64,000 nt of DNA from Echinicola marina (GTDB lineage Bacteria; Bacteroidota; Bacteroidia; Cytophagales; Cyclobacteriaceae), in NCBI RefSeq assembly GCF_020463795.1, contig NZ_CP080025.1:2973501-3037500 (forward strand). The letters run 5' to 3'. This document shows, piece by piece, positions 28,763-39,029 of the stretch; positions within the stretch are counted from its first letter, which is position 1, and each line of letters starts with the position of its first letter. The notes beneath the pieces were generated by a model. The model ran no database searches, was not told the DNA's origin, and saw nothing but the letters and a program-made list of their open reading frames with translations. Made by a program: the position numbers and the translations under genes.

Positions 28763-31057
28763 CTACTCTGACCAATTGATTTTTGCCTTACTCAATTCTT
28801 CAGAATTGCAGCCCACCATGATTTCAAATTCCCCAGGCTCAAAAACAAAGTCGAGGTCATGGTTATAAAATTTAAGATCTTCTTTCCTTAGCTCGAATTT
28901 GATTTCTTTGCTTTCCCCGGCTTTCAAAAAGACTTTTTGAAAGCCTTTCAATTCTTTTACTGGCCGAGTTATGGTGCCCACCATATCGCGTACATAAAGT
29001 TGTACGACTTCCGCACCATCATATTGACCACTATTGGTAAGTTGGATGCTGGCAGTTAGGGATTCGTTGCCCGAAAGTTCCTTGTTGCTGATATTAAGGT
29101 CGCCATATTCGAAAGTCGTATAACTTAAGCCGTAGCCAAATGGGTAGAGCGGTTCATTGGATACATCTAGGTAATTGGAGCGGAATTTCTGGAACCACTG
29201 CCCCTCAGGAAGTGGTCGTCCAGTATTCTTATGGTTGTAGTATATAGGGATTTGACCGGTGTTTTGGGGGAATGTGGCAGTAAGCTTTCCGGAGGGATTG
29301 ACATCTCCAAAAAGTACGTCCGCTATGGCGTCTCCTGCCTCACTTCCTCCAAACCATACATTTAAGATTGCGTGGAGGTTGTCAGCTTCCCACTTAATCG
29401 CCAAGGGTCTTCCTGTAAACATTACCATGATGACGGGTTTACCAGTTTTTACCAGTTCTTGGAGCAGTCTTCTTTGGTTGGCAGGTAATTCTATATTACT
29501 TCTACTGGATGATTCTCCGCTCATTTCAGCTGATTCACCCATAGCAGCGATGATGATATCTGAATTTTTAGCTGTTTCTAGGGCTTCTTTGATCAACGCT
29601 TCTTCTGATCTATTATCTCTGTAAGTAGGTTTTCCAAACACACTTACCCTTGATTCGAGCAAAGAATCAGTCACAATATTCGCGCCTCTGGCGTGTACAA
29701 TATTGACTTGTTCACCGACGGCATTTTTGATGCCTTGCATGAGGGAAACGGATTCTTTGAACCTGCCAGCTACACTCCAAGTGCCGGTCATGTTTTCAGC
29801 ATTGTCCGCCATAGGGCCTATCAGGGCAATGGTGCCTGTTTTCTTTAATGGAAGCGTTTGATCGTCATTTTTTAGCAAGACAAAAGACTGTGCAGCAATC
29901 TCACGGGCAATTTGTCTGTTTTCTGTATTGAAGATTTCATTTTTAGCTCGTTCGGTGTCACAGTATTTGTAGGGATCATCGAAAAGACCAAGCTCAAATT
30001 TTTTCGCAAGGATCAAACGACAAGCATTATCAATTTGATCTTCTGTGATGTTACCATCTTCTAGGGAACTTTCCAAGGTGGTGAGAAAACCTTCGCCTAC
30101 CATATCCATTTCCACACCAGCTTTTAAAGCCAATGCTGACACGGCTTTCAGATCGCCCATGCCATGGTCAATCATTTCATTGATGGCGGTATAATCGGTC
30201 ACCACAAAGCCATCAAAACCCCATTGCTTGCGCAAGACATCCGTCATCAGCCATTTGTTAGCACTGGCCGGTATGCCTTCCACTTCATTGAAAGAAGTCA
30301 TGACGGTGCCGACACCCGCTTCGATGGCTGCTTGGTAGGGTTGGAAATATTCATTGTACATCCTTTGGCGACTCATGTCCACAGTATTATAGTCTCTTCC
30401 TGCCTCTGGAGCACCATAAAGGGCAAAATGCTTTACACAAGCCATGATGGTATTGTTTTTACTGAGATCATCCCCTTGGTAACCCTTAACCATGGCTTTG
30501 GCAATCTGGGCACCCAAATAGGGGTCTTCTCCGCTTCCCTCAGATACACGACCCCAGCGAGGATCCCGGCTGATGTCTGTCATGGGAGAAAAGGTCCAAT
30601 TGATGCCATCAGCACTGGCTTCCTTGGCGGCAATTTGAGCCGAGCGTTTGATCAAGTCCATGTCCCAGCTGCAGGAAAGTCCAAGTGGAATGGGAAAAAC
30701 AGTTTCGTAACCATGGATTACATCCATGCCAAATAACAAGGGGATGCCCAGTCGACTTTCTTCAACAGCCACTTGCTGCACATCTTTGATCTTTTCTACT
30801 GTTTTGATGTTAAAAAGACCGCCGACTTTTCCTGCTTTAATTTTCTCGGCAATATTGGAACTGGCAGCTTGGCCAGTAGTAAAGTCACCAGCAGCGGGGA
30901 GGTTGAGCTGACCGATTTTTTCTTCCAAGGTCATTAATGCCAAAACGGAATCTGCTCGGTGAAGATGGATGTTCTGCGGACCGTGAGAATCTTGGGATGG
31001 AGAACAGGCCATTGTCATGCCTCCAACTACCAATGCGAGGAGAATAAGGTTTTTCAT
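28763..31057 (-). CDS. GH3 beta-glucosidase (BglX type), lipoprotein
   Basis: A 764-aa family 3 glycoside hydrolase from Met at 31057, chosen because the lipoprotein signal MKNLILLALVVGGMTMACS begins there; the frame is open eight codons more. The N-terminal TIM barrel includes GIPLLFGMDVIHG and DPRWGRVSEGSGEDPYLG, and the nucleophile Asp is in GFVVTDYTAI. The middle alpha/beta sandwich has IALIGPMADN and the C-terminal FnIII-like domain begins near YGDLNISNKELSG. GH3 enzymes next to GH144 enzymes are known to split sophoro-oligosaccharides into glucose, which supports a beta-1,2-glucan substrate here. Confidence 0.93.
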   Translation of the reverse strand: MKNLILLALVVGGMTMACSPSQDSHGPQNIHLHRADSVLALMTLEEKIGQLNLPAAGDFTTGQAASSNIAEKIKAGKVGGLFNIKTVEKIKDVQQVAVEESRLGIPLLFGMDVIHGYETVFPIPLGLSCSWDMDLIKRSAQIAAKEASADGINWTFSPMTDISRDPRWGRVSEGSGEDPYLGAQIAKAMVKGYQGDDLSKNNTIMACVKHFALYGAPEAGRDYNTVDMSRQRMYNEYFQPYQAAIEAGVGTVMTSFNEVEGIPASANKWLMTDVLRKQWGFDGFVVTDYTAINEMIDHGMGDLKAVSALALKAGVEMDMVGEGFLTTLESSLEDGNITEDQIDNACRLILAKKFELGLFDDPYKYCDTERAKNEIFNTENRQIAREIAAQSFVLLKNDDQTLPLKKTGTIALIGPMADNAENMTGTWSVAGRFKESVSLMQGIKNAVGEQVNIVHARGANIVTDSLLESRVSVFGKPTYRDNRSEEALIKEALETAKNSDIIIAAMGESAEMSGESSSRSNIELPANQRRLLQELVKTGKPVIMVMFTGRPLAIKWEADNLHAILNVWFGGSEAGDAIADVLFGDVNPSGKLTATFPQNTGQIPIYYNHKNTGRPLPEGQWFQKFRSNYLDVSNEPLYPFGYGLSYTTFEYGDLNISNKELSGNESLTASIQLTNSGQYDGAEVVQLYVRDMVGTITRPVKELKGFQKVFLKAGESKEIKFELRKEDLKFYNHDLDFVFEPGEFEIMVGCNSEELSKAKINWSE

Positions 31058-31128
31058 GGTTATAGGTTTCTTTACTTCCATATCTTTATCTTACAGGCAA
31101 TATTTTGCCATATTTATAGTTTATCTAT

Positions 31129-33090
31129 TCAATAAGTGAATTCCAGTTTGTCCAGACCAGATTGGACTTCTTCATTTGTCATGAATAGGTTCCAAAGCAA
31201 TCCAGTCCGATAATTTTCAATCATTAGAATTATAGGGCCTTGATCAATGGCCAAATAACTGTCTGCATACCAGTTTTCAGTGATATTGTAGGCATCATAA
31301 AAGCCATACTCTCCCCAGATTTTATCTCCCAGCTGGTAGTAGAAATATTTCATGGCTTTCATAGAAGCCTCAGGGGTATAAGGCAAAGATGAAATAGCAG
31401 CAGTAGGTGTGATGACACCAAGATCATTGGAAGGGGAGTGCGCGCTGTAGCCACTAGGGCTATCACTGGCTGTCAGTCCCCAAGCAGTTTCGGTATAACC
31501 AACAAAACCTTTTGGGTTTTGGATGCAATATGCTTGGTTGATCAGGCTGTGGGCTTGATTCTGGTCCCAATAGTTGGCGTACTGATCGGAAAGGTTTCTG
31601 GGATCAAGCCCTAAGAAGGAATAGTGTGCAAAGAACAAAGGGCCTCCAAGATCATTGCCCAATGGTAGCTCATGTCCATAGAATGAGTTGCCGTTTTTTA
31701 TACTGCCATTTCTGGCCCAACCTGCATCATAAACAGCCTTGTCAATAGGATGTGTAGGGGATGATGCGGCAAGCACATAGACAATCAACGATTCATTATA
31801 GCCACGAATAGGGAGGTTTATTTCCCATTCATAATCGGGAGACCAGTGCCAGTAAAGTACATTGCTGTCGTTTTGGGTATACCAGTCCCATTCCACCGTT
31901 TCCCAAAGATGGGTGATTTTATCTATGAGCTCTTTTTCTTCAGGTTTGTTGGCATCGAGATAGGCCCTCACAGTGAGTATACCTTGGATCATAAAGGCTG
32001 TTTCTACCAAATCCCCTCCGTTATCTTTTGAACTGAATGGGATGGTTTTACCTGTTTCGCCATTCATCCAGTGAGGCCATACTCCATGAAAACGATCAGC
32101 GGAAGTCAGGAAATCCAGTATTTTTGTCCATCGTTCAATAGCCTGTTGCCTGGTAATAAAACCTCTTTCCACTCCTACTATGAGAGACATTACACCAAAT
32201 CCTGAACCGCCTATGGTGACGGTGTTGCCTGAACTGTTTCTTTCTCTCGCCAATCCACTCGTCGGATGGGCAAAATCCCAAAAATAACGGAATGTTTGGG
32301 ACTGTATTTTTGTGAGTAATGCATCTTCGGAAAGCAATGGGAACTTAGGCGTTTCATCTATTTGGGTATAGAAAGTACTATTAAGGCCTGCATAGTTTTC
32401 TCCGTTGATGCCTTTAAGTTGCTGATTGATTTTTAGGGAATATTTGGATAGGTACTGTAAAGGAGTTGAGACTGAAAGTGTTAATTTTTGGTTGTTATCC
32501 ATCAGCTCATACTGTAGGTTGGGGTTATCAGGACCAGTAATGGAAAAGGCGGCTTGTAGAGAAGATGGATCCAGTGGTTTGTTGAAGGTCAATTCCGTGC
32601 TAAAGTTTACAGGGACATTTTGGATTCGGCCTGTTCTAGTGGTATCACCACCTGATAATTGCACACTGGTAATTTCAACTGAGCCCAATATCGTAGTGAA
32701 CTCTATGGTGGTTTCTGTAAAATGAGCTCCGTTGGAGGCGGTTAGGGCCGAAGATATAGACAAAGTATAGTTACTACTGGTTGCTAAGGTGCCAACAGGG
32801 CTGATAATGATAGTTGTGTTGCTAATAAGGTTGGTGTTAAACTTGACCGGAATGCCTTCGGAGGATAAAGAAATGGCAGCAGATATACTTTCTCTTTGGA
32901 TAGCCTGAGAAAAGGTTAAGCTGATCGTTCTATCTATAGGAATATTATTACTGGGACCTTGTGAGTTAAGTGTTTTATCACCCACTTTGGCGTCAATCAG
33001 CTGCAAAGGTGTAATGGAACCCTCTTCTTTGCAGGAGAGGAAAAGGATAAAAAATACCAGAAAAACTGAGTGCTTCATCATTTTGGGCAT
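31129..33090 (-). CDS. GH144-type glucoamylase-like enzyme with two Ig-like modules, lipoprotein
   Basis: A 653-aa surface lipoprotein (FILFLSCKEEG, Cys20) with two bacterial Ig-like (Big_5-type) modules at about 25-130 and 135-245, followed by the same (alpha/alpha)6 catalytic domain as the protein at 26304 (about 255-650). Shared motifs are FHGVWPHWMNGETG, DNGGDLVETAFMIQGIL, YWHWSPDYEWEIN and AIDQGPIILMIENYRTGL. The long N-terminal stalk suggests an outer-surface position for first attack on the polymer, with the shorter paralogue acting later. It lies between GH3 and the LamG lipoprotein. Confidence 0.86.
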   Translation of the reverse strand: MPKMMKHSVFLVFFILFLSCKEEGSITPLQLIDAKVGDKTLNSQGPSNNIPIDRTISLTFSQAIQRESISAAISLSSEGIPVKFNTNLISNTTIIISPVGTLATSSNYTLSISSALTASNGAHFTETTIEFTTILGSVEITSVQLSGGDTTRTGRIQNVPVNFSTELTFNKPLDPSSLQAAFSITGPDNPNLQYELMDNNQKLTLSVSTPLQYLSKYSLKINQQLKGINGENYAGLNSTFYTQIDETPKFPLLSEDALLTKIQSQTFRYFWDFAHPTSGLARERNSSGNTVTIGGSGFGVMSLIVGVERGFITRQQAIERWTKILDFLTSADRFHGVWPHWMNGETGKTIPFSSKDNGGDLVETAFMIQGILTVRAYLDANKPEEKELIDKITHLWETVEWDWYTQNDSNVLYWHWSPDYEWEINLPIRGYNESLIVYVLAASSPTHPIDKAVYDAGWARNGSIKNGNSFYGHELPLGNDLGGPLFFAHYSFLGLDPRNLSDQYANYWDQNQAHSLINQAYCIQNPKGFVGYTETAWGLTASDSPSGYSAHSPSNDLGVITPTAAISSLPYTPEASMKAMKYFYYQLGDKIWGEYGFYDAYNITENWYADSYLAIDQGPIILMIENYRTGLLWNLFMTNEEVQSGLDKLEFTY

Positions 33091-33226
33091 AACGGGGCAG
33101 CCGCTTTTATAGATTGTGCTTGATTTATTTGATGGTTTGCAGTTTAATAAAAAGCCAAGGTTTTGAAATTCGATAAATCTAAGTAGGAGGGCTTATATAA
33201 GAAGCCCTCCTTGGATTTATAAAATA

Positions 33227-34318
33227 TTACGGCTGTTCATTATCCATGATTGTCTGCACTTCAGATGAGGAAAGCGCTCTGTTAAAGATGCGGAGTTCAT
33301 CAATATAGCTATTGTCAGAAAGGTGTCCCCATCCAGTGAATCTAGGCGCTCCGGAGCCAATAGACAGGATGTCACAGCCCTCCCAGGAAATACCCGGATA
33401 AGTACCTTGACTCACCACTGTTCCATTGATATAAACGGTACATTCTGTTCCGGAAATCGTAAAAGCTATATGTACCCATTCATTGCTGTTCGGGTTGATA
33501 TCAGCCGCACTACCACCGTCAAACCAGTTTTCACCACTGCCATTCCCCACATTTAGTTTTATACGTTGGTTACTTCCAGCAGCCTCTCTAAAGAGTCTAA
33601 AGCCAGCAGTACGCTTGTTTTGGGCCTCAGGATTGGCTTCATCAGGCGGTCCCATGACCAATATACCCGCTCTGTTAGGATCTGCATCGACCTTGTACCA
33701 TAGGGAAGCACTGAATGCATCATTGATTAAATCAGCTGTAGGGAAGGTCAAATAGGAATCCGTTGCACCTGCGTAGGCATTGGCACCAGAAGCACTTTCA
33801 CCTGCAAAACCAGGATCCCCTACCACACTGGCTTCACTTACACTGACCAGTTCCAAATACTCGTTATCAAATGGCATATAGAAAATCTCTCCATCGTATT
33901 GAGGTACATAGAACTCTGGCTTGGAAAAGGCTACTGTGCTTGTTGTTGTTTTTCCAGATAGGTCATTGGCGGTTACAGTTAAAGTATGTTCACCATTCGT
34001 GATATTGTCATAGGGCAGTTTGACAGCTGTTCTTCTGTAATCTTTGAAATCCGAATAGCTGCCGATTTCACTGCCATCCAAGGCCACAGTGATGTCCTGA
34101 ATTTCTACATCATCTTCTACTTCAAAATCAATATTGATAGACATCACATCTTGAGGAACCCAGGTAAGTGGGCCTTCCTCAGGGAAGTTGATGTTGACCA
34201 TGGGAGCAGTTTCATCTGAGGCTGGTGGAACTTGACTGATGTCGTCTATATAACCGTCTTTACAGGCAAAACTTGTTGCCATCAAACCTGCAATAAATAT
34301 TTTAGAAGTTAATTTCAT
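33227..34318 (-). CDS. LamG-domain surface lipoprotein (SusE/SusF-like glycan-binding protein)
   Basis: A 363-aa lipoprotein (MATSFACKDG, Cys19) with an Ig-like region (about 40-130, VNINFPEEGPLTW to TTTSTVAFSKPEF) and a LamG/concanavalin-like jelly-roll domain (about 145-355, with AFSASLWYKVDADPNRAG, VHIAFTISGTECTVYINGT and YIDELRIFNRALSSSEV). The position right after SusD, where SusE/SusF-type accessory binding proteins sit, suggests it holds the polysaccharide at the cell surface. No catalytic residues are apparent. Confidence 0.82.
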   Translation of the reverse strand: MKLTSKIFIAGLMATSFACKDGYIDDISQVPPASDETAPMVNINFPEEGPLTWVPQDVMSINIDFEVEDDVEIQDITVALDGSEIGSYSDFKDYRRTAVKLPYDNITNGEHTLTVTANDLSGKTTTSTVAFSKPEFYVPQYDGEIFYMPFDNEYLELVSVSEASVVGDPGFAGESASGANAYAGATDSYLTFPTADLINDAFSASLWYKVDADPNRAGILVMGPPDEANPEAQNKRTAGFRLFREAAGSNQRIKLNVGNGSGENWFDGGSAADINPNSNEWVHIAFTISGTECTVYINGTVVSQGTYPGISWEGCDILSIGSGAPRFTGWGHLSDNSYIDELRIFNRALSSSEVQTIMDNEQP

Positions 34319-34346
34319 GTCTTTTGGGTTTGTGTTTTACCGAAAC

Positions 34347-35888
34347 TTATTGATTACTTGCCTCTTTTAGTTGAGGAAGGATGTCTTGTTGGTCAAGTGG
34401 ATAAGGCAGGAACCTATCACCTTCATTGAAATTTCTGCTTCCATAGTTAAGTTCACTTGTGCGGTCATGCCTTACCAAGTCAAAGAAACGAACACCCCAT
34501 TCCATACCGAATTCGGCAAATTTTTCATCCAACACTTCGTCCAAAGTCACCCCACTTAGCATGCCTAGATTAGCCCTGGATCTTACAGCATTGACTGCTT
34601 CATCTGCTGACATGACATTGCTGGAGGCGCCGCTTACCAGTGCCTCTGCATGTATCAATAGGATTTCTGCGTACCGGATGGCGATCATGTTTTTATTCTC
34701 GCCATAATTAAACCTTCCAGGGGTCAACTGGGTAGTAGGCAGATAATGTTTTCCACTGAGGAACCTATACCTGGGGGCATTGCCAAAACCGTCCCCATCA
34801 GGGGTGATATTGGTAATCCAGTTAGGTAAATTGGCATAGTTTGGATCTGATTCAATATCACTGATTCCATCAGGCGTAAATAGTACGGTTGTTTCGAGAC
34901 GCTTTCGATCATTCCGGTCAAGCATAAACTTGATGTATTTTTCTGTAGGTTCCCAGAAGCCCCATCCGCCACTTGATCCAGGCACGGCGGGTTGCCAGCC
35001 TACGGCTTGAGGGCCATATACTTGCCAAGGGAATCTGTCTGAAGTACCACTTTCAGCGCCGTAATCTGAATATTGGAATTCAAGAATATTTTCATTGTTT
35101 AGCTTTCCTGGGATTTTAAATAACTGATAGTAATCAGTTTCTAGCATGAATTCTCCGCTGCTGATGATCTCTCCAGTGGCATCAACTACACCTTGGTAGT
35201 TTTCCATTTCCAGGTTGGCCAATGCTTTAATGGCTAATGCAGTGTATCGTGTGACGCCTCCTCTGATGTCCGAGCGTTGGTTAGGGTGGACATTGGGTAG
35301 ACTGGGCATGGCCTGATCCATCAAATCAGAGATATACTGCATGGTTTCATTAAATGGAGTGAGCTCTACTTCGTATAGTGCATTGGGATCAGAGCTCACG
35401 GGAATTAGGATGTTATTCCACAATCTGGCCAGCTGAAGAAGGTTGTATCCTCTCATGACATTGATTTCCGCGATGTATTGACTGGCATTTGCTGCACTTG
35501 CACCAGCTTCTTGGTATTTTTGGATCTCTTCGATGGCTCCATTCCAATAAATGATATCGGAATACATATTTAGCCATGTGGAATTATAAATCCAGAAGCT
35601 CCTGTCATAGTCATAAGTATCTGTTTTGAAAAGGGGTTCTTGGTCCCCCGCAGGGTTAGCATCATCGCCTCTGACAGAAATTAACGGAAAGGTTTCCCAC
35701 TGAAACCCATAAAGCTCTGCATAAGATCCATTAAGCAATAATATCATGTTTTGGGATTGGGAATAATCAGTTTCCTGGGCCAGGATTTGATCTTCTAAGG
35801 ATGCATCCAGGTATTCGCTACAGGAAAAGGTAGTCACTAAGCTTAATGCTGTGACCAATTTAATCAGTTTATATTCAAATATTTTCAT
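34347..35888 (-). CDS. SusD/RagB family nutrient-binding lipoprotein of the polysaccharide locus
   Basis: Surface lipoprotein of about 513 aa that captures glycan for the SusC partner. Met at 35888 was chosen since the signal MKIFEYKLIKLVTALSLVTT and lipobox FSCSEYLD (Cys23) follow directly; the frame extends 12 codons into the end of susC. Helical family stretches include AEINVMRGYNLLQLARLWNN and IRYAEILLIHAEALV, and the C-terminal FAEFGMEWGVRFFDLVRHD is typical. It starts 22 bp after susC. Confidence 0.94.
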   Translation of the reverse strand: MKIFEYKLIKLVTALSLVTTFSCSEYLDASLEDQILAQETDYSQSQNMILLLNGSYAELYGFQWETFPLISVRGDDANPAGDQEPLFKTDTYDYDRSFWIYNSTWLNMYSDIIYWNGAIEEIQKYQEAGASAANASQYIAEINVMRGYNLLQLARLWNNILIPVSSDPNALYEVELTPFNETMQYISDLMDQAMPSLPNVHPNQRSDIRGGVTRYTALAIKALANLEMENYQGVVDATGEIISSGEFMLETDYYQLFKIPGKLNNENILEFQYSDYGAESGTSDRFPWQVYGPQAVGWQPAVPGSSGGWGFWEPTEKYIKFMLDRNDRKRLETTVLFTPDGISDIESDPNYANLPNWITNITPDGDGFGNAPRYRFLSGKHYLPTTQLTPGRFNYGENKNMIAIRYAEILLIHAEALVSGASSNVMSADEAVNAVRSRANLGMLSGVTLDEVLDEKFAEFGMEWGVRFFDLVRHDRTSELNYGSRNFNEGDRFLPYPLDQQDILPQLKEASNQ

Positions 35889-35910
35889 GACTGTTCTTGG
35901 GTTATTGATT

Positions 35911-38900
35911 TTAGAACTTGACATTTAATCCCACAGTATATACAGCAGGGATAGGATAAGTCTGTCGGTCAATGCCATTATCCACTTCTGGGTTGAAACC
36001 ATTATAGTTGAAAATGGTCAATGGCCGTTCTGCTGTCAAAGTGATACGCGTTTCTGGCATGATTACTCCCATCACTTCTTTGTCAAGAAGTGAATAAGAC
36101 ATGCGCACATTTTGAACCCTAAAGAAAGAACCGTCTTCCACGAAATAATCACTGAAATTTTGGTTCCATCCTTTACGCAGTCCGGCAGCAGAAGGATATT
36201 TGTTAGAGGTGCCTTCACCTCTCCATAGATTAGTGGCCAAGTCTGCGTCAATATTGGTGTCATTAGTGAAAATCATTTCCCCTCTTTTTCTATTCAGGAT
36301 GCTGTGGCCTGATTGACCTTGGATCAGTACCGAAAAGTCAAGGTTTTTGTACCTAAAACCAAGATTGCCACCATAGGTGAGTTCTGGTAAATAAGAACCC
36401 AATACTACCCTGTCCAAATCATCGATGACTCCATCTTCATTTTGGTCTTTAAACATCAAATCTCCTGGAGCAAGGTCGTTTTCAGTTAAGAATTGCTCTG
36501 AATAACCACTATTGGTGATATCGGCTTCGGTTTGAAATACGCCTTGAACTTCGTAACCATAGAAAGCCTGGTAGGGCTGTCCCACTATGGAACGCTGACG
36601 GAATTCTGCCTGACCGGCATTGAGGTATTCAGGCCCTCCAAGTCCTCTGACCGTATTTTTTAGGGTAGCGAAGTTGCCGCCAATATAGTAGGAAAAGTCA
36701 TCAGTAACTTGGTTTTCCCAATTGAGGGACAGCTCCAAGCCTTGGTTTCTGATCTCACCAACGCTTCTTCTCACCGCACCTCTGAACAGGGGTTGCAGAA
36801 CGGTTACAGCCAGACTTTGTGTGTTCCTTATATAGTAATCAGCTTCTAGGGACAGTCTGTTTTGAAAGAACTTGGCCGTCAGACCAAAGTTGGTTTCTTC
36901 CGTAGTCTCGATTTTATCGATTAGGTCATAAGTGGGGTCCAGCCTAAAGCCTGGAATTCGCACATCATTGATGGCGTGGTTGGTTCCCTGTAGGGTGGGC
37001 TGACCCACAGATGGGCTGATACCATCATTACCAAGCTGTCCCCATGACGCTCTTAACTTAAGAAAATCGATGCCTTTCACATCAAAGAAATCCTCTTCGG
37101 TCGCTACCCAGCCTGCTCCAAGGGTAAAGAAATCTTCACTATCCACTTGGAACTTGTTATAATTGTCCTGACGGTAGGTAGCATAAAGCAAGTATTTTTC
37201 TTTGTAGTTATAGGCTAACCTGCCAAAGAAAGAGAGGTAAAATATGCGACTACCGGCATCTGAGACCGTATTGATATCATTGGCCTGTCCATTGTTCAGA
37301 TACCATAGCTCTTCATTACCAAATGTAGGATTAGGGTCCAAATCATTTCTGTTTCCACTGAGCTGTTCAAAGGTCTCACTTCTGAAGGATTGTCCCAGTG
37401 TGGCAGTTATACCGTGGTCACCAAAGAATTCCTTATACGTAAGATAATTGTCCACAATCTGGTCAAAATACAAGCTGCTAGATCTAGAAAGGCTAGAAAG
37501 AGGATTAAGGACACCGTCATTATAGGCGAAATTGACATTTCTGGCATTGATTAAATCTAACTTATAGTTATAAGCAGACCTAAAGGTCAATTTATCAGGG
37601 ATAAAAGTCAGCTCGGCATGGAGATTCCCGTTGATTTTATTGACTTTATTTCTGCTGTCATTATAGAGAAGTGGGTAGAAAGGGTTTTGTCTTCCCCTAT
37701 AGCCCAGTCTTTGAGCATTGGACAATGCTACCGGTGATGTGCCAAAATCTTCATCGTATTTAGGAAGAATAGGTACCGCAAAGTAGGCGTTAAACCAAGC
37801 CGCATCTGATCCTACATATTGTTTGGCTGTACTGAAGGTGAAATTACCGCCCACAGTGATCCATTCTTTGACTTTAGAGTCGATATTGGCGCGGATGTTT
37901 ACCCTTTCATATTCGTTTCTGGTCTCGTTAAGCAGTCCATCCTGTTTGAAATAACTGCCTCCAATGGAATAGCGTGTTTTGGTACTACCACCAGAGAACG
38001 TCAAGGTATGGTTTTGGATAGCAGCAGGGCTCATGATCTCATCGTACCAGTCCGTGTTTACGGCAGGAATACTTGGATCTATACGGCTCCTTCCATAGGC
38101 CTGCATGGCATTGTCAATGAATTCCATGTCTGGTGCTGACCCTGTTTCATTGATGTATTGCACAAATTGCTGGCTATTGGCCATTTTGAGGACGTTTTGT
38201 GGGTTTTGTACCCCGTAGTATCCATCATAGACAATTTCAGCTTCTTGTTCATATTCACCTGAGTTGGTCTCTATCAGTACGACGCCATTGGAAGCCCTTG
38301 CACCATAGATAGCAGATGCAGAAGCATCTTTTAGTACAGAAAGGGTCTTGATATCATTGGAGTTGAGGAAGTCAATATTGTCAAAGAACATACCGTCCAC
38401 GACGTATAAAGGGGCTCCACCTCCTTCAAAGGAACCTATACCCCTTACTCTTACTGTGGGAGAGGCTCCTGGTGCGCCTTTACTGACGATTTGTACCCCG
38501 GCTACCTTCCCTTGGAGAGATTGCATGGCGTTCGAGCTCGGCGTTTTGACCAGGTCCTCTGTTTTCAAGGTGGTAATCGCAGAGGTCATTTCCTTTTCTT
38601 TTTGCGCACCATAACCGATGACAACTACTTCATCGAGTCCAGTTAGTTCTTCTTGAAGGGTGATGTCAAGCTGAGTCCTTCCATTTAGCTCAACGAGCCT
38701 TGATTCAAAACCAATAAAAGAAAAGTTTAATGTCGCATCTGGAGAGCTGACTGTAATCGAATACTTACCGTCTAAATCAGTGACGGTTCCATTTGTGGTA
38801 CCCTGTTCTAGAATGTTTACCCCAGGTATGGGTTCACCTCCTTGATCAAGTACTGTTCCTGTAACATTGGTGTCCTGAGCGGCAGCTGTACTGAGGGTGA

Positions 38901-38994
38901 CCGCAAAGACTAATAGCAACACCATGGATAGTTTTCCTAGTTGAGGGATTTTGGGTTTCCATGATTCCTTACTTATGCGTAAAGACTTAATCAT
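35911..38994 (-). CDS. SusC/RagA family TonB-linked outer membrane transporter of the polysaccharide locus
   Basis: A 1,027-aa TonB-dependent transporter for oligosaccharides. A signal peptide (LSMVLLLVFAVTLSTAAAQ) is followed at once by a carboxypeptidase-regulatory-like domain (VTGTVLDQGGEPIPGVNILE), the SusC mark DEVVVIGYGAQ, a plug domain (VRVRGIGSFEGGGAPLYVVDG) and a barrel to the C-terminal VGLNVKF. It has no STN domain, unlike the SusC at 6653, so it is not expected to signal through FecR. Instead a membrane regulator gene lies directly upstream at 39264. It is the first gene of the locus. Confidence 0.95.
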   Translation of the reverse strand: MIKSLRISKESWKPKIPQLGKLSMVLLLVFAVTLSTAAAQDTNVTGTVLDQGGEPIPGVNILEQGTTNGTVTDLDGKYSITVSSPDATLNFSFIGFESRLVELNGRTQLDITLQEELTGLDEVVVIGYGAQKEKEMTSAITTLKTEDLVKTPSSNAMQSLQGKVAGVQIVSKGAPGASPTVRVRGIGSFEGGGAPLYVVDGMFFDNIDFLNSNDIKTLSVLKDASASAIYGARASNGVVLIETNSGEYEQEAEIVYDGYYGVQNPQNVLKMANSQQFVQYINETGSAPDMEFIDNAMQAYGRSRIDPSIPAVNTDWYDEIMSPAAIQNHTLTFSGGSTKTRYSIGGSYFKQDGLLNETRNEYERVNIRANIDSKVKEWITVGGNFTFSTAKQYVGSDAAWFNAYFAVPILPKYDEDFGTSPVALSNAQRLGYRGRQNPFYPLLYNDSRNKVNKINGNLHAELTFIPDKLTFRSAYNYKLDLINARNVNFAYNDGVLNPLSSLSRSSSLYFDQIVDNYLTYKEFFGDHGITATLGQSFRSETFEQLSGNRNDLDPNPTFGNEELWYLNNGQANDINTVSDAGSRIFYLSFFGRLAYNYKEKYLLYATYRQDNYNKFQVDSEDFFTLGAGWVATEEDFFDVKGIDFLKLRASWGQLGNDGISPSVGQPTLQGTNHAINDVRIPGFRLDPTYDLIDKIETTEETNFGLTAKFFQNRLSLEADYYIRNTQSLAVTVLQPLFRGAVRRSVGEIRNQGLELSLNWENQVTDDFSYYIGGNFATLKNTVRGLGGPEYLNAGQAEFRQRSIVGQPYQAFYGYEVQGVFQTEADITNSGYSEQFLTENDLAPGDLMFKDQNEDGVIDDLDRVVLGSYLPELTYGGNLGFRYKNLDFSVLIQGQSGHSILNRKRGEMIFTNDTNIDADLATNLWRGEGTSNKYPSAAGLRKGWNQNFSDYFVEDGSFFRVQNVRMSYSLLDKEVMGVIMPETRITLTAERPLTIFNYNGFNPEVDNGIDRQTYPIPAVYTVGLNVKF

Positions 38995-39029
38995 AAGTGT
39001 TTGGTTTTGGGTTTAAAATGGATAATATT

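Noticed and set aside
30164-30736. 190-codon plus-strand frame opposite the GH3 gene
   Set aside because: Shadow of a strongly supported GH3 reading frame.
36072-38614. Several plus- and minus-strand ORFs of 60-110 codons inside susC
   Set aside because: Shadow frames of the SusC gene without family resemblance.
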